Assembly: GCA_020848095.1 (NCBI GenBank) | Contig: JADLAT010000008.1 | Location: 1 to 64,000, forward strand | Length of the DNA stretch: 64,000 bases | DNA from: Alphaproteobacteria bacterium | GTDB lineage: Bacteria > Pseudomonadota > Alphaproteobacteria > Micavibrionales > Micavibrionaceae | Direction of reading: 5' to 3' | Shown here: piece by piece, positions 53,048 through 61,639 of the stretch | Layout of the letters: every line of letters begins with the position of its first letter | Numbering within the stretch: the stretch's first letter is position 1 | The notes under the pieces: model-generated | Databases searched by the model: none | The model's input: the letters and a program-made list of their open reading frames with translations, nothing else | Told to the model about the DNA's origin: nothing | Translations under genes and position numbers: made by a program

Positions 53048-53686
53048 ATGAGCGATTTTTTTGATACCACATACGAAGGCAAAGTCGTCGAGCTGGATGA
53101 CGGGATCGTTAACCCCGGTGATGACGTCAACCTAAACAAAAAAGACCCCACGCTTAAAAAAATCCTGATCGGCGCGGGATGGAACATCAACGCCTTTGAT
53201 GCCGACGCGCTGGACCTTGATCTTTCCATCTTCATGATCGATAAAACCGGAAAAACCCGGGTGGATGAGGATTTTATCTTTTATAATTTCACCACAGCCC
53301 CCGATGGCGGCGCCAAGCATCTGGGCGATAGCCGCACCGGCGCGGGCGATGGGGATGATGAATCCATTTTAATCGACACGCATGCACTATCCTTTGAGAT
53401 TTCAAAAGTTTTGATCGTACTTTCCATCTATAAAGGCTACGAAAAAAAACAAAATGTAGGCATGATCCGCGATGCCTATATACGCATCCTTAATCCTGAT
53501 ACAAAGCATGAAATATGCCGTTACAACCTGAATCAAGTTTTAAAGGAGCGGGAAGAAACAGCCATGATCGCCGGAATTTTAGAGCGCAACGGCCCTAAAT
53601 GGCATTTTCTGCCGCATGATGAATTTATCGAAGGCGGGCTGGGCGCTGCCGCGCGGCGTTACGGGCTGATTATAAATCAGGAATAG
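53048..53686 (+). CDS. TerD family protein
   Basis: 212 aa. ILIGAGWNINAFDADALDLD (about 38-57), SIFMIDKTGKTR, FYNFTTAPDGGAKHLGDSRTG and GDGDDESILIDTHAL (about 101-115) are the TerD calcium-binding blocks. The C-terminal TerD helix and strand (HEICRYNLNQVLKEREETAM) are complete. It pairs with the TerA-like gene upstream. The full terZABCDEF set is not here, so this is the reduced stress module seen in many bacteria. Confidence 0.88.
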   Translation: MSDFFDTTYEGKVVELDDGIVNPGDDVNLNKKDPTLKKILIGAGWNINAFDADALDLDLSIFMIDKTGKTRVDEDFIFYNFTTAPDGGAKHLGDSRTGAGDGDDESILIDTHALSFEISKVLIVLSIYKGYEKKQNVGMIRDAYIRILNPDTKHEICRYNLNQVLKEREETAMIAGILERNGPKWHFLPHDEFIEGGLGAAARRYGLIINQE

Positions 53687-53700
53687 GGACAAAATCCGTC

Positions 53701-55071
53701 CTACACCCGCCGCCAGACCGGACCCTGCGGCGTATCTTCAACCACCACACCCAGCGCCGAAAGCTCATCCCGGATTTTATCCGCTTGCGCAAAATTCTTT
53801 TGCTTTTTAGCACTGTCCCGCGCCGCAATAAGGGCCTCTATCGCCGCCACAGACTCCGCACCTTCAGGCGCGGAAGACCCGGCATGACCCTGCACCCCCT
53901 GCTTCCACAGCAGCGGATCTTCCTGCAAAATCCCCAGAAAATCCCCAGCTGCCTTAAGACCCGCCAGATCATCCTCCTTGGCCAGCACGTTAAGCGCAGC
54001 AATCATCTGCGGCGTGTTCAGATCATCATAAAGCGCCCTCAAAACCGAATCCGGAACCGCTCCTGCCGGCCCATCAAACCCTTCAAGCTTTTTATAGAGC
54101 CGATCAAGCAGTTTTTTATTCTGCCTGATTGTGTCCGCCCGCCAGTCCAAAGGCTGCCTATAATGCGCTGAAAGCAAAGTCAGGCGCAACGCCTCCCCCG
54201 GATACTCCGCCAGCAAATCATGCACCAGCAAAAAATTGCCCAAGGATTTGGACATTTTCTCGCCTTCCACCGTCACAAACCCGTTATGCACCCAATACCC
54301 GGCAAACGCGCCCAGATCATTCTCATGCCCATGGGCGCAGCAACTCTGCGCAATTTCATTCTCATGATGGGGAAATTTCAAATCCGCCCCGCCGCCATGA
54401 ATATCAAAGGGCAGCCCCAGATGCCGCTCCGCCATGGCCGAGCATTCAATATGCCAGCCCGGCCTGCCGCGGCCCCACGGCGAATCCCAGCCCGGCTCCG
54501 AAGGCTCTGACGGCTTCCACAGCACAAAATCCGCCGGATCTTTCTTGTAAGAAGCCACCTCCACGCGCGCGCCGGCCACCTGCTCGTCCCGGCTGCGCCC
54601 CGAAAGCCCGCCATAGGCAGGGAAGGAGGGCACATGGAATAAAACATGCCCATCCGCCGCATAGGCATGATCCTGCGCAATCAAAGTCTCAATCAAGGCC
54701 ACCATATCGCCGATATGATCCGTAGCACGCGGCTGTATATCGGGCGGATTTGCGCCAAGGGCCTTCATATCCTCATTATAAATCCGCTCATATTTACGGG
54801 TCAGAACATGAATATCTTCCCCGTTTTCCCGGCTGGCCGTGATAATTTTATCGTCCACATCGGTAATATTGGATACATAAGTCAGCTTTGGATAAATCCC
54901 GCGCAAAACTCGCGCCAGTAAATCGAAAACCACCGCCATGCGGGCGTTCCCGATATGGGCATAACTGTAAACCGTCGGCCCGCACGCATAAAGACGCACA
55001 TGCTGCGGATCAATGGGTATAAACGCCTGTTTTTCGCGCTTTAGACTATTGAAAAGAGTAAGCTGGGCCAT
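53701..55071 (-). CDS. cysS: Cysteinyl-tRNA synthetase
   Basis: 456 aa. ACGPTVYSYAHIGNAR (about 30-45) has the zinc cysteine and the HIGN (HIGH) motif. IECSAMAERHLG and FPHHENEIAQSCC carry the other zinc ligands, and GEKMSKSLGN is the KMSKS loop. The C-terminal helical domain is full length (DALR-like, ALIAARDSAKKQKNFAQADK). It charges tRNA-Cys. It lies 15 bp from and convergent with the TerD gene, and divergent from folE. Confidence 0.96.
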   Translation of the reverse strand: MAQLTLFNSLKREKQAFIPIDPQHVRLYACGPTVYSYAHIGNARMAVVFDLLARVLRGIYPKLTYVSNITDVDDKIITASRENGEDIHVLTRKYERIYNEDMKALGANPPDIQPRATDHIGDMVALIETLIAQDHAYAADGHVLFHVPSFPAYGGLSGRSRDEQVAGARVEVASYKKDPADFVLWKPSEPSEPGWDSPWGRGRPGWHIECSAMAERHLGLPFDIHGGGADLKFPHHENEIAQSCCAHGHENDLGAFAGYWVHNGFVTVEGEKMSKSLGNFLLVHDLLAEYPGEALRLTLLSAHYRQPLDWRADTIRQNKKLLDRLYKKLEGFDGPAGAVPDSVLRALYDDLNTPQMIAALNVLAKEDDLAGLKAAGDFLGILQEDPLLWKQGVQGHAGSSAPEGAESVAAIEALIAARDSAKKQKNFAQADKIRDELSALGVVVEDTPQGPVWRRV

Positions 55072-55154
55072 AGTTAATCTGCACCTGATTCATTTTTTGC
55101 TGGAAAATAGAGATTTCAGGCTTTAAGACAACACAAAACATAAGGACTTATCAA

Positions 55155-55769
55155 ATGGTTTCATCCAGGATTGTTGAAATGAAGCAGGACAAAGACACAA
55201 GCCCTCGCCCGGAACGCGCACAGGCGGAAGAAGCGGTGCGGGTGCTTTTGCGCTATATCGGAGAAAATCCGGCGCGTGAAGGCCTGATCGATACACCCGC
55301 GCGCGTTGTCCGCGCCTATGATGAATTTTTCGAAGGCTATACGCAAAACCCCGAAAAGGAACTGAGCAAAACTTTCGAAGATATTGAAAACTTCGATGAC
55401 ATCGTTCTGGTAAAGGGCATTGAGTTTACCTCCCATTGTGAGCATCACATGGTTCCCATTAATGGAATGGCGCATGTCGCCTACTGGCCGGACAAGAAGG
55501 TCGTGGGCATCTCAAAACTGGCCCGTATCGTGGATATCTTCTCCCGTCGTCTGGTCAGTCAGGAAAATATGACCCGTAATATCGCCGAATGCATTGATAA
55601 AACCCTCCACCCCAAAGGCGTGGCCGTTTTCATTGATGCCGATCATCAATGCATGTCGATCAGAGGCGTAAAAAAACGCCAATCTTCAACGGTGACAACC
55701 ACCTTTACAGGTATTTTGAAGGAAAGCGAATCCGCACAAAGGCGCTTTTTGGAAATGATTCGCAGCTAA
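55155..55769 (+). CDS. folE: GTP cyclohydrolase I
   Basis: 204 aa; start at 55155, or 55179 (second methionine). C95 and H98 in SHCEHHM plus C166 in DHQCMSIRG are the zinc ligands. ENPAREGLIDTPARVVRAYD, FSRRLVSQENMTRNIAECI and KKRQSSTVTTTFTGIL are conserved family blocks. The enzyme opens GTP to dihydroneopterin triphosphate, the entry to folate and, in some bacteria, queuosine precursors. It is monocistronic with a terminator at 55801-55825. Confidence 0.95.
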   Translation: MVSSRIVEMKQDKDTSPRPERAQAEEAVRVLLRYIGENPAREGLIDTPARVVRAYDEFFEGYTQNPEKELSKTFEDIENFDDIVLVKGIEFTSHCEHHMVPINGMAHVAYWPDKKVVGISKLARIVDIFSRRLVSQENMTRNIAECIDKTLHPKGVAVFIDADHQCMSIRGVKKRQSSTVTTTFTGILKESESAQRRFLEMIRS

Positions 55770-55800
55770 TCAAAGAAATCATACCCGACCCCCAATACAA

Positions 55801-55825
55801 AGCGCCGTTTAACCGGCGCTTTTTT
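55801..55825 (+). terminator. Rho-independent terminator of folE
   Basis: AGCGCCG (55801-55807), 6-base loop, CGGCGCT (55814-55820) and TTTTT. The end of the opposite-strand response regulator gene lies in it, so it may act for both directions. Confidence 0.8.
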
Positions 55826-56699
55826 GCATCTTGCGGGCACGCATATGCGGCGAGTTTTCAACCAGATCAACCAGCTTTCCACGCGCGAACGGTTTTTTCA
55901 AAAACTTGCTGGCTCCGCCCGCCGAAGCCCGCACCACACTTTCCATCGCCGCATCGGCGCTGAGCATCACTACAAAGGCTTCCGGATCAACGGCATGAAT
56001 AATCTCCAGCGCCTCGTGACCGCTTAATCCCGGCAAATGAATGTCCATGAACACAATATCGGGTGCGGTGTGAATATAGGCGCTCACCGCCTCCTCCCCC
56101 GTCCGGCAAACCAGCGGTTTATACGCCTCACCCAATATGCTTGAGGCATAATGCGCGGTAAAACGATCATCCTCCACCACTAAAATCTGTGGTTCGGCGT
56201 GCTCCCGGCGGCGCTGCGCAAGACTACCGATCAGGGAACGATCACCCATCGCGCTGTACGTCTCTTGGCGCTTCGCGCTCAAAACCTTGCGCTCTGCAAA
56301 TTTCTGATAGGCATCGAATGTGCCTTCCAAGGCGCCAAAATCGGAAAATCCCGCAGGCAAGGACGCGCTGATCAACTGATAAAAACTCTCAAGCGAGCGA
56401 AGAGCCTCGGCATCTTCCGTCCGCAACAGGGCAAAAACGTCAAGGTCTTCAAAAGCATATAAAAATCCTTCAAACCCGAATCCTTCAATTGTTTTTTCAA
56501 AACCGGCCACGAAATGGGTGCGCTGGGCCTCTGCCGTCTCCAGCTTCGCTGAAATCCCCGAAAGATCAAGAATCAACGCCCGGTAATCCAGAAGTCTGGA
56601 AAAAGAAAAATGAAGCCCGCACCAACCCTGCGGCGTATCTTCAAGCCATGCCAGTGTCTCTATAAAATGACTTTCAGCCTTATTCCGAATTAATTCCAT
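55809..56699 (-). CDS. Response regulator with C-terminal receiver domain
   Basis: 296 aa. The N-terminal 165 residues are mostly helical with no recognised domain. The receiver is at the C-terminus (171-290): D177/D178 in VVEDD, phospho-acceptor D219 (FMDIHLPG) and K269 (KKPF). A C-terminal receiver after an unknown helical domain is an uncommon order; the helical part might be a histidine-phosphotransfer or sensor-like module. It stands between folE and pyrC, with no kinase nearby. The basic tail MRARKMQKSAG ends the protein. Confidence 0.75.
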   Translation of the reverse strand: MELIRNKAESHFIETLAWLEDTPQGWCGLHFSFSRLLDYRALILDLSGISAKLETAEAQRTHFVAGFEKTIEGFGFEGFLYAFEDLDVFALLRTEDAEALRSLESFYQLISASLPAGFSDFGALEGTFDAYQKFAERKVLSAKRQETYSAMGDRSLIGSLAQRRREHAEPQILVVEDDRFTAHYASSILGEAYKPLVCRTGEEAVSAYIHTAPDIVFMDIHLPGLSGHEALEIIHAVDPEAFVVMLSADAAMESVVRASAGGASKFLKKPFARGKLVDLVENSPHMRARKMQKSAG

Positions 56700-56787
56700 A
56701 GAGTTTAAATCATCCTCAAACTGATCATAATCCGGCAGAAAAAAGCCGGGTTTTCTACCTTTTAGCGTAACGAAAAAGATTTAATAT

Positions 56788-57912
56788 TCAATGTATATCG
56801 CTGGCCTGAATGCTCCAGGGCAGAAAATCCTGCCCCAGCCCCAGCGGCAAGGGCGTAATCTCCCCCTCCGGCGTAGAAAGCAGCTGAACTGCGCCCGCTT
56901 TACGAACCAGAGTAAATCGCCCGGCGGCGGCAGAAAGATTATAAAACGCCGGACCATTATGGCATAAAAATCTCTCAAACGCTGCCTGTCCATCGGGCGT
57001 TTCCAAAGACACACCCGCGTCCTCAAATGCCTGCGCATACAGCTGGGGCGCTATTCCACCTGTAAAACACCCGGCAGCACACCCGCATTCCGTGGCCTTG
57101 CGCGTATGGGCGGCACTATCCGTTCCCGCATAAAACCTGGTGTTCCCCCTGTCCAGAACTGCAAGACGCAGCGCAGCGCGGTCTTCCTCAAATTTCAACA
57201 AGGGGAGGCAAAACAGGTGATATTTCAATCCCTGCAACAAATCGCCAATCGTATAAAGCAGATGCTGCGGCGTAATCGAGGCTGCAATTTGCGGCCCGGC
57301 GGCGCTTACAAAATCCACCGCCGTCCGGGTGGTCACATGCTCGCACGCCACTTTCAAGGCAGGAAAACGCTCCACCAGCGTGGGCATCCGTTTTTTGTAG
57401 AAAATATCTTCCGCATTGCTGGCGGCGGCGAAATACTGCGCGCCGGGCAAATGATGTTCCTCTCCATGAATACACAAAACCACGCCGCAATCCTGCATAG
57501 CCGCAAAGACGCCGTTCTCCATGAAATGTTCAAAAGGATAGCCAAATTCCGCCCCCGTTGTGCCGTGCGGCGGGTAATATTTACACGCCCGCAACACACC
57601 AGCCTTGGCGCCGCGCATAATCATCTCCGGCGTGGTCTCCCGGCTCAGATAAAGCGGAACGATGATATCCTGTAATCCCCCGCCGCCTGCCGCGCGCAGC
57701 ATCCCCGTGTAAGCCTCTATACTCCAGCAATCCAGAGGATCACTTTCAAAAACCTTTGCCACCGGCGGCTTCGTATTGGGCATCGCTAAAAAACCGCAGC
57801 ATCCCATGGCGATCTGCGATTGCACGATCGGTGCCATCAAATCGCCCTGACGAATATGGGTATGCAAATCATACCATTGCGGTAATTCCATCTTGAAATC
57901 TGCCTGCGTCAT
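56788..57912 (-). CDS. pyrC: Dihydroorotase (class II)
   Basis: 374 aa. H17 and H19 (DLHTHIRQG) open the binuclear zinc site. K111 in RACKYYPPHGTTG would be the carboxylated bridging lysine. CIHGEE, CEHVTT and YAGTDSAAHTRKA give the remaining ligands and catalytic aspartate. The C-terminus WSIQASDIH follows the NxS-type product-site loop. The enzyme closes carbamoyl-aspartate to dihydroorotate in pyrimidine synthesis. It diverges from the methyltransferase gene, with 62 bp between the likely starts. Confidence 0.9.
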   Translation of the reverse strand: MTQADFKMELPQWYDLHTHIRQGDLMAPIVQSQIAMGCCGFLAMPNTKPPVAKVFESDPLDCWSIEAYTGMLRAAGGGGLQDIIVPLYLSRETTPEMIMRGAKAGVLRACKYYPPHGTTGAEFGYPFEHFMENGVFAAMQDCGVVLCIHGEEHHLPGAQYFAAASNAEDIFYKKRMPTLVERFPALKVACEHVTTRTAVDFVSAAGPQIAASITPQHLLYTIGDLLQGLKYHLFCLPLLKFEEDRAALRLAVLDRGNTRFYAGTDSAAHTRKATECGCAAGCFTGGIAPQLYAQAFEDAGVSLETPDGQAAFERFLCHNGPAFYNLSAAAGRFTLVRKAGAVQLLSTPEGEITPLPLGLGQDFLPWSIQASDIH

Positions 57913-57974
57913 TGCTTTAACCGATGCTTTCCCATACTTATCTAATCTCCTCCAACCTTTATACGTGGATCGTT

Positions 57975-59171
57975 ATGGATTGGCAAAGCCTGACACAGCC
58001 GGACATAAGGAAATTTATTTCGGACAATGAAGAACAGGACGTAGCCGGGCTGGCGCTCAAAAAACCGCCCGCGCCGGATTGGAACTACGCGCTGATCCTC
58101 GATCAGATCAAATCCCGGCAAAAGGCCCGCAAAAAAGTGCCCGCATGGTTTGCTGCCGCGCCCTCTGCCTTAATTTTTCCGCCAGCCGCCGTGGTGGAGC
58201 AGGCCTCCTCCGAAACCACAGCCCTTTATAAGGCCGCTTTAGTCAAGGGGGAGCGTTTTGTCGATCTCTCCGGCGGAATGGGCGTTGATTGCGCCGCCTT
58301 CGCCCGAAATTTCCAGCGCGGAGACTGCGTTGAGCGCGATGGCATCGCCGCCGCACTTCTAAAGTACAATTTTGCGGCCCTGAATCTCGATCACGTAAAA
58401 ACCCACACCCAAAACGCCGAGGATTTTATAAAATCCATGCCAACGGTAAATTTTATCTATCTCGACCCCCAACGGCGCGACGGCTCAAAGAAAGGAAAAT
58501 TTCTACTGCAGGACACCAGCCCGGATATTTTCGCCCTGCTCCCGGCCTTAAAAAAGCAAACCAGACAGCTCATGATCAAAACATCACCCATGCTCGATAT
58601 CCATGAGAGCCTTATAAAACTGCAATACGTACGGGAAGTACACGTCCTTGAATATAATGGAGATTGTAAAGAAGTCCTTTATCTTCTGGATATGAACACA
58701 AACCCGCTACCACTCAACGACATCCCCATAACCGGGATCAATCTGGACGCTGCCGGACAACCGCTGAGTGCATTAACCTTTACACCGGGAGAGGAATCCG
58801 CCAGCAACGCCCGGCTTTCCGCGCCTTTGGCTTACCTTTTCGAGCCCTCCCCCGCTTTTCAGAAATCCGGCTGTTTTAACACGCTGGCCCTGCGCTATGA
58901 TGTTGCCAAGCTCCATCCGCACACGCATCTTTATACCGCAGAGACACCGCGTCCGAATTTTCCGGGGCGCAGCTTTAAAATCCACGGGCTTTACCCGGCA
59001 CAATCCGGAAAGATACCGCTGGACAAGGCCAATCTCACCTTGAGAAATTTCCCCGGAGAGACCGCAACCTTGCGCAAGAAGCTTAAACTTAAAGACGGCG
59101 GAGAGGATTATCTCTTCGCCTGCACACTCCATAACAACATGAAAACCCTTATCCATGGCCGCAAAGCGTAA
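57975..59171 (+). CDS. THUMP-like domain class I SAM methyltransferase
   Basis: 398 aa from the ATG at 57975 (MDWQSLTQPDIRKF). An N-terminal helical domain (1-75) with VPAWFAAAPSALIFPP precedes the SAM fold: SSETTALYKAALV, FVDLSGGMGVDCAAFA (motif I), IYLDPQRRDGSKKGKF (the DPPY-like site reads DPQR). The C-terminal part (about 230-398) is THUMP-like. I recall this architecture mostly from Bacteroidota, which makes transfer plausible. Its substrate is unknown, but the fold suggests an RNA base. The frame upstream is open but not conserved. Confidence 0.75.
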   Translation: MDWQSLTQPDIRKFISDNEEQDVAGLALKKPPAPDWNYALILDQIKSRQKARKKVPAWFAAAPSALIFPPAAVVEQASSETTALYKAALVKGERFVDLSGGMGVDCAAFARNFQRGDCVERDGIAAALLKYNFAALNLDHVKTHTQNAEDFIKSMPTVNFIYLDPQRRDGSKKGKFLLQDTSPDIFALLPALKKQTRQLMIKTSPMLDIHESLIKLQYVREVHVLEYNGDCKEVLYLLDMNTNPLPLNDIPITGINLDAAGQPLSALTFTPGEESASNARLSAPLAYLFEPSPAFQKSGCFNTLALRYDVAKLHPHTHLYTAETPRPNFPGRSFKIHGLYPAQSGKIPLDKANLTLRNFPGETATLRKKLKLKDGGEDYLFACTLHNNMKTLIHGRKA

Positions 59172-59343
59172 AATATCCAGCGCAGGCCCAACCGCCATAT
59201 CAACCCGTATTTATTAAAAATCCGCCTTCTATAAACGCCTTCTTAAGCTTTAAACGTATAAAATGATGTGTTCGTGAGCATAAATTACCATCTGCGGGGG
59301 TAATTAAATTTTGCTTTTGAAGTTAAAGACATACACATGTAGA

Positions 59344-61557
59344 ATGGTAAGCGAAACAATTATGCCCTCCCAATTCGGCTCAACTTTCACTAGAATAAGA
59401 CCCGACGTGACCAGCGATTCCAAAACCAAAAAGTTTTTATCAAAAAACCGTCTTACATCTTCTCCATCAAAAATATGGAAAAGCCGTATAAGCTGGCGCA
59501 TCACAGCCGTTGCCTTCATGACCATTTTGCTGGTTCAAACGCTGATATTAAATTTTGGGACCATCAAAAAATTTGAAGCCCTGCGCCTGAGCGATCTGAG
59601 AGATAAGGGCCAAAGCTCCATCATACCGCTTATTGATCCGGCCAAAAGCGGCTTTCTTAAAACCCCGTTCGACGAAAGAATCATTGCACGACTTCTGGCA
59701 ACAACCAAAATCAAGGGGCTGACAGTTTATGGTCTGGCCGATTTAAACAAAAAAGAATTCAATCTTATTTCCGCCTATGGGGAGCCGACAGTCCTGCTTA
59801 TCCGGGATGAGAATAATCTGGCCCAGACCTACAGAAGCGGTGACGGCGGCACTTACGAGTTTATTTTCCGAAGTTCGATGCTAAGCGGATCGCATTATAT
59901 CGTTGTGCGCATGGACTCCTCCGAAGTGCAGCCCATGCTCTTCAACTATGTCATTGAAACCCTCGTCATCATGCTCTTCATGTCCTTATTCGTGACAACC
60001 GTCTTGATGATCGCCCTTGGGCACTGGCTGCTGGAGCCGATCCTGTTCATGCGGGATAATCTGCTGGCCGCCTTTAAAAACCCGGAAGACCCCCAAATCC
60101 AGGACTCGCCCTTCGACACCAAAGACGAAATCGGCACCGCCATCAACATTGCGCAAAAACTGATCCACCAGAATGCGGAAAACATAAAACGCATCAAAAG
60201 TGCTGCGGAAGATAAAATTCATAAGCTTGCTTATTTCGACACGCTGACTGGCCTGCCGAACCGGACCTTGTTCGTACAAACCTTGGGCGAGCGCGCCCGC
60301 CAGCTCCATGACGGCTCGGCTGAACGTTTTGCAATCATTACGCTCGACCTCGACCATTTCAAGGACATCAACGATTCCATGGGTCATAATATCGGGGATG
60401 CTATCTTGCGCGGTGTAGGAAAACGTCTGCGTGCGGCCATGCCCGAATCGGCCATGGTTTCAAAAATGGGCGAGGATGAATACGCCATCATGATGCCGCT
60501 TTCCACCGACCTCAACACCGCCCGCGATGTTGCAGAGCGCGTTATCGACGTTATCCGGTCCGAGCCATTCAAGGTCTTCAATGAACAGTTTCAGGTCCGC
60601 GCCTCCGTAGGCGTATCAACCTTCCCGGATGATGGCACAGATCCAGATCAGGTCCTGAAAAACGCCGATATCGCCCTTAACCGCGCCAAGGAAGAAGGCC
60701 GCGATGTCATCAAGGAATATTCCGAAGATTTCGACCGCGCGGTCCAACAGCGTTTTCAACTGCTGCGCGATCTCCGCGATGCCATGGAGAACAACCAGCT
60801 TCAGCTTTTCTATCAACCCCAGCTGGATCTGGTCACAGGCCGGGTCATTGGCGCAGAAGCGCTCCTGCGCTGGTGGAAACCCGACAACAGCAAACACGGC
60901 GGCACATTCATCCCGCCTAATGAGTTCATCCCCGTAGCCGAACAATCCGGCCTGATCGTGCCCATCGGGGAATGGGTCATAGAAACCGCCTGCCGCACCG
61001 CCAAAGGATGGCTGGACAATCACGGAATCGATATTCGCATTGCTATCAACGTCTCGGCCTCACAATTCAGCCAGAGCGACATCTGCGCCTACACACAAAA
61101 AATCATCACGGAAACCATGATAAAGCCGCACCGGGTTGAGCTGGAGGTGACGGAAAGCGTCTTCATGGACGACATCCAGCACACCGTGCAAACTCTGCAA
61201 AATCTGCATGCCATCGGCGTAGAGCTGGCGATTGACGATTTCGGAACCGGTTATTCCTCTCTTTCCTATCTGCGGCAATTTCCGATCGACCGGCTAAAAA
61301 TCGACCAGTCCTTTATTCGCAACGCTCTGAACGACCCCGATGATGCCGCCATCGCCCGCACCATCATCGCTTTGGGCCGGTCTTTGGGCCTGAAAGTCAT
61401 CGCCGAGGGCGTGGAAACGGCGGAGCATGAAAAATTCCTTGTCAGCGAAGGCTGCGATGAGGTACAGGGCTATCGCTATTCCCGCCCCGTACCGGAAGAC
61501 CAGTTCCTCGCCTTTGTAGAGGCCTATGACGGCACACTCGCCAGCTTCAAAGGCTAA
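59344..61557 (+). CDS. Membrane-anchored GGDEF-EAL protein with degenerate GGDEF
   Basis: 737 aa from the ATG at 59344; a TTG 11 codons upstream and an ATG 6 codons downstream are alternatives. Helix 1 is near 50-70, a periplasmic sensor domain covers about 70-200, and helix 2 is near 205-230, followed by a HAMP-like stretch. The GGDEF domain (about 285-455) has G376-EDEY in place of GG(D/E)EF, so cyclase activity is unlikely. The EAL domain (about 470-730) keeps the E505-AL signature and DDFGTGYSSLSYL. I therefore infer a c-di-GMP phosphodiesterase. Confidence 0.88.
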   Translation: MVSETIMPSQFGSTFTRIRPDVTSDSKTKKFLSKNRLTSSPSKIWKSRISWRITAVAFMTILLVQTLILNFGTIKKFEALRLSDLRDKGQSSIIPLIDPAKSGFLKTPFDERIIARLLATTKIKGLTVYGLADLNKKEFNLISAYGEPTVLLIRDENNLAQTYRSGDGGTYEFIFRSSMLSGSHYIVVRMDSSEVQPMLFNYVIETLVIMLFMSLFVTTVLMIALGHWLLEPILFMRDNLLAAFKNPEDPQIQDSPFDTKDEIGTAINIAQKLIHQNAENIKRIKSAAEDKIHKLAYFDTLTGLPNRTLFVQTLGERARQLHDGSAERFAIITLDLDHFKDINDSMGHNIGDAILRGVGKRLRAAMPESAMVSKMGEDEYAIMMPLSTDLNTARDVAERVIDVIRSEPFKVFNEQFQVRASVGVSTFPDDGTDPDQVLKNADIALNRAKEEGRDVIKEYSEDFDRAVQQRFQLLRDLRDAMENNQLQLFYQPQLDLVTGRVIGAEALLRWWKPDNSKHGGTFIPPNEFIPVAEQSGLIVPIGEWVIETACRTAKGWLDNHGIDIRIAINVSASQFSQSDICAYTQKIITETMIKPHRVELEVTESVFMDDIQHTVQTLQNLHAIGVELAIDDFGTGYSSLSYLRQFPIDRLKIDQSFIRNALNDPDDAAIARTIIALGRSLGLKVIAEGVETAEHEKFLVSEGCDEVQGYRYSRPVPEDQFLAFVEAYDGTLASFKG

Positions 61558-61639
61558 AAAACAACGCTGCATCCCGGCATTTTTCCACCCGTCTGTTTTT
61601 CTATTGTATCCCGCGCGTCCATTCGCTATCCCTTATAAT

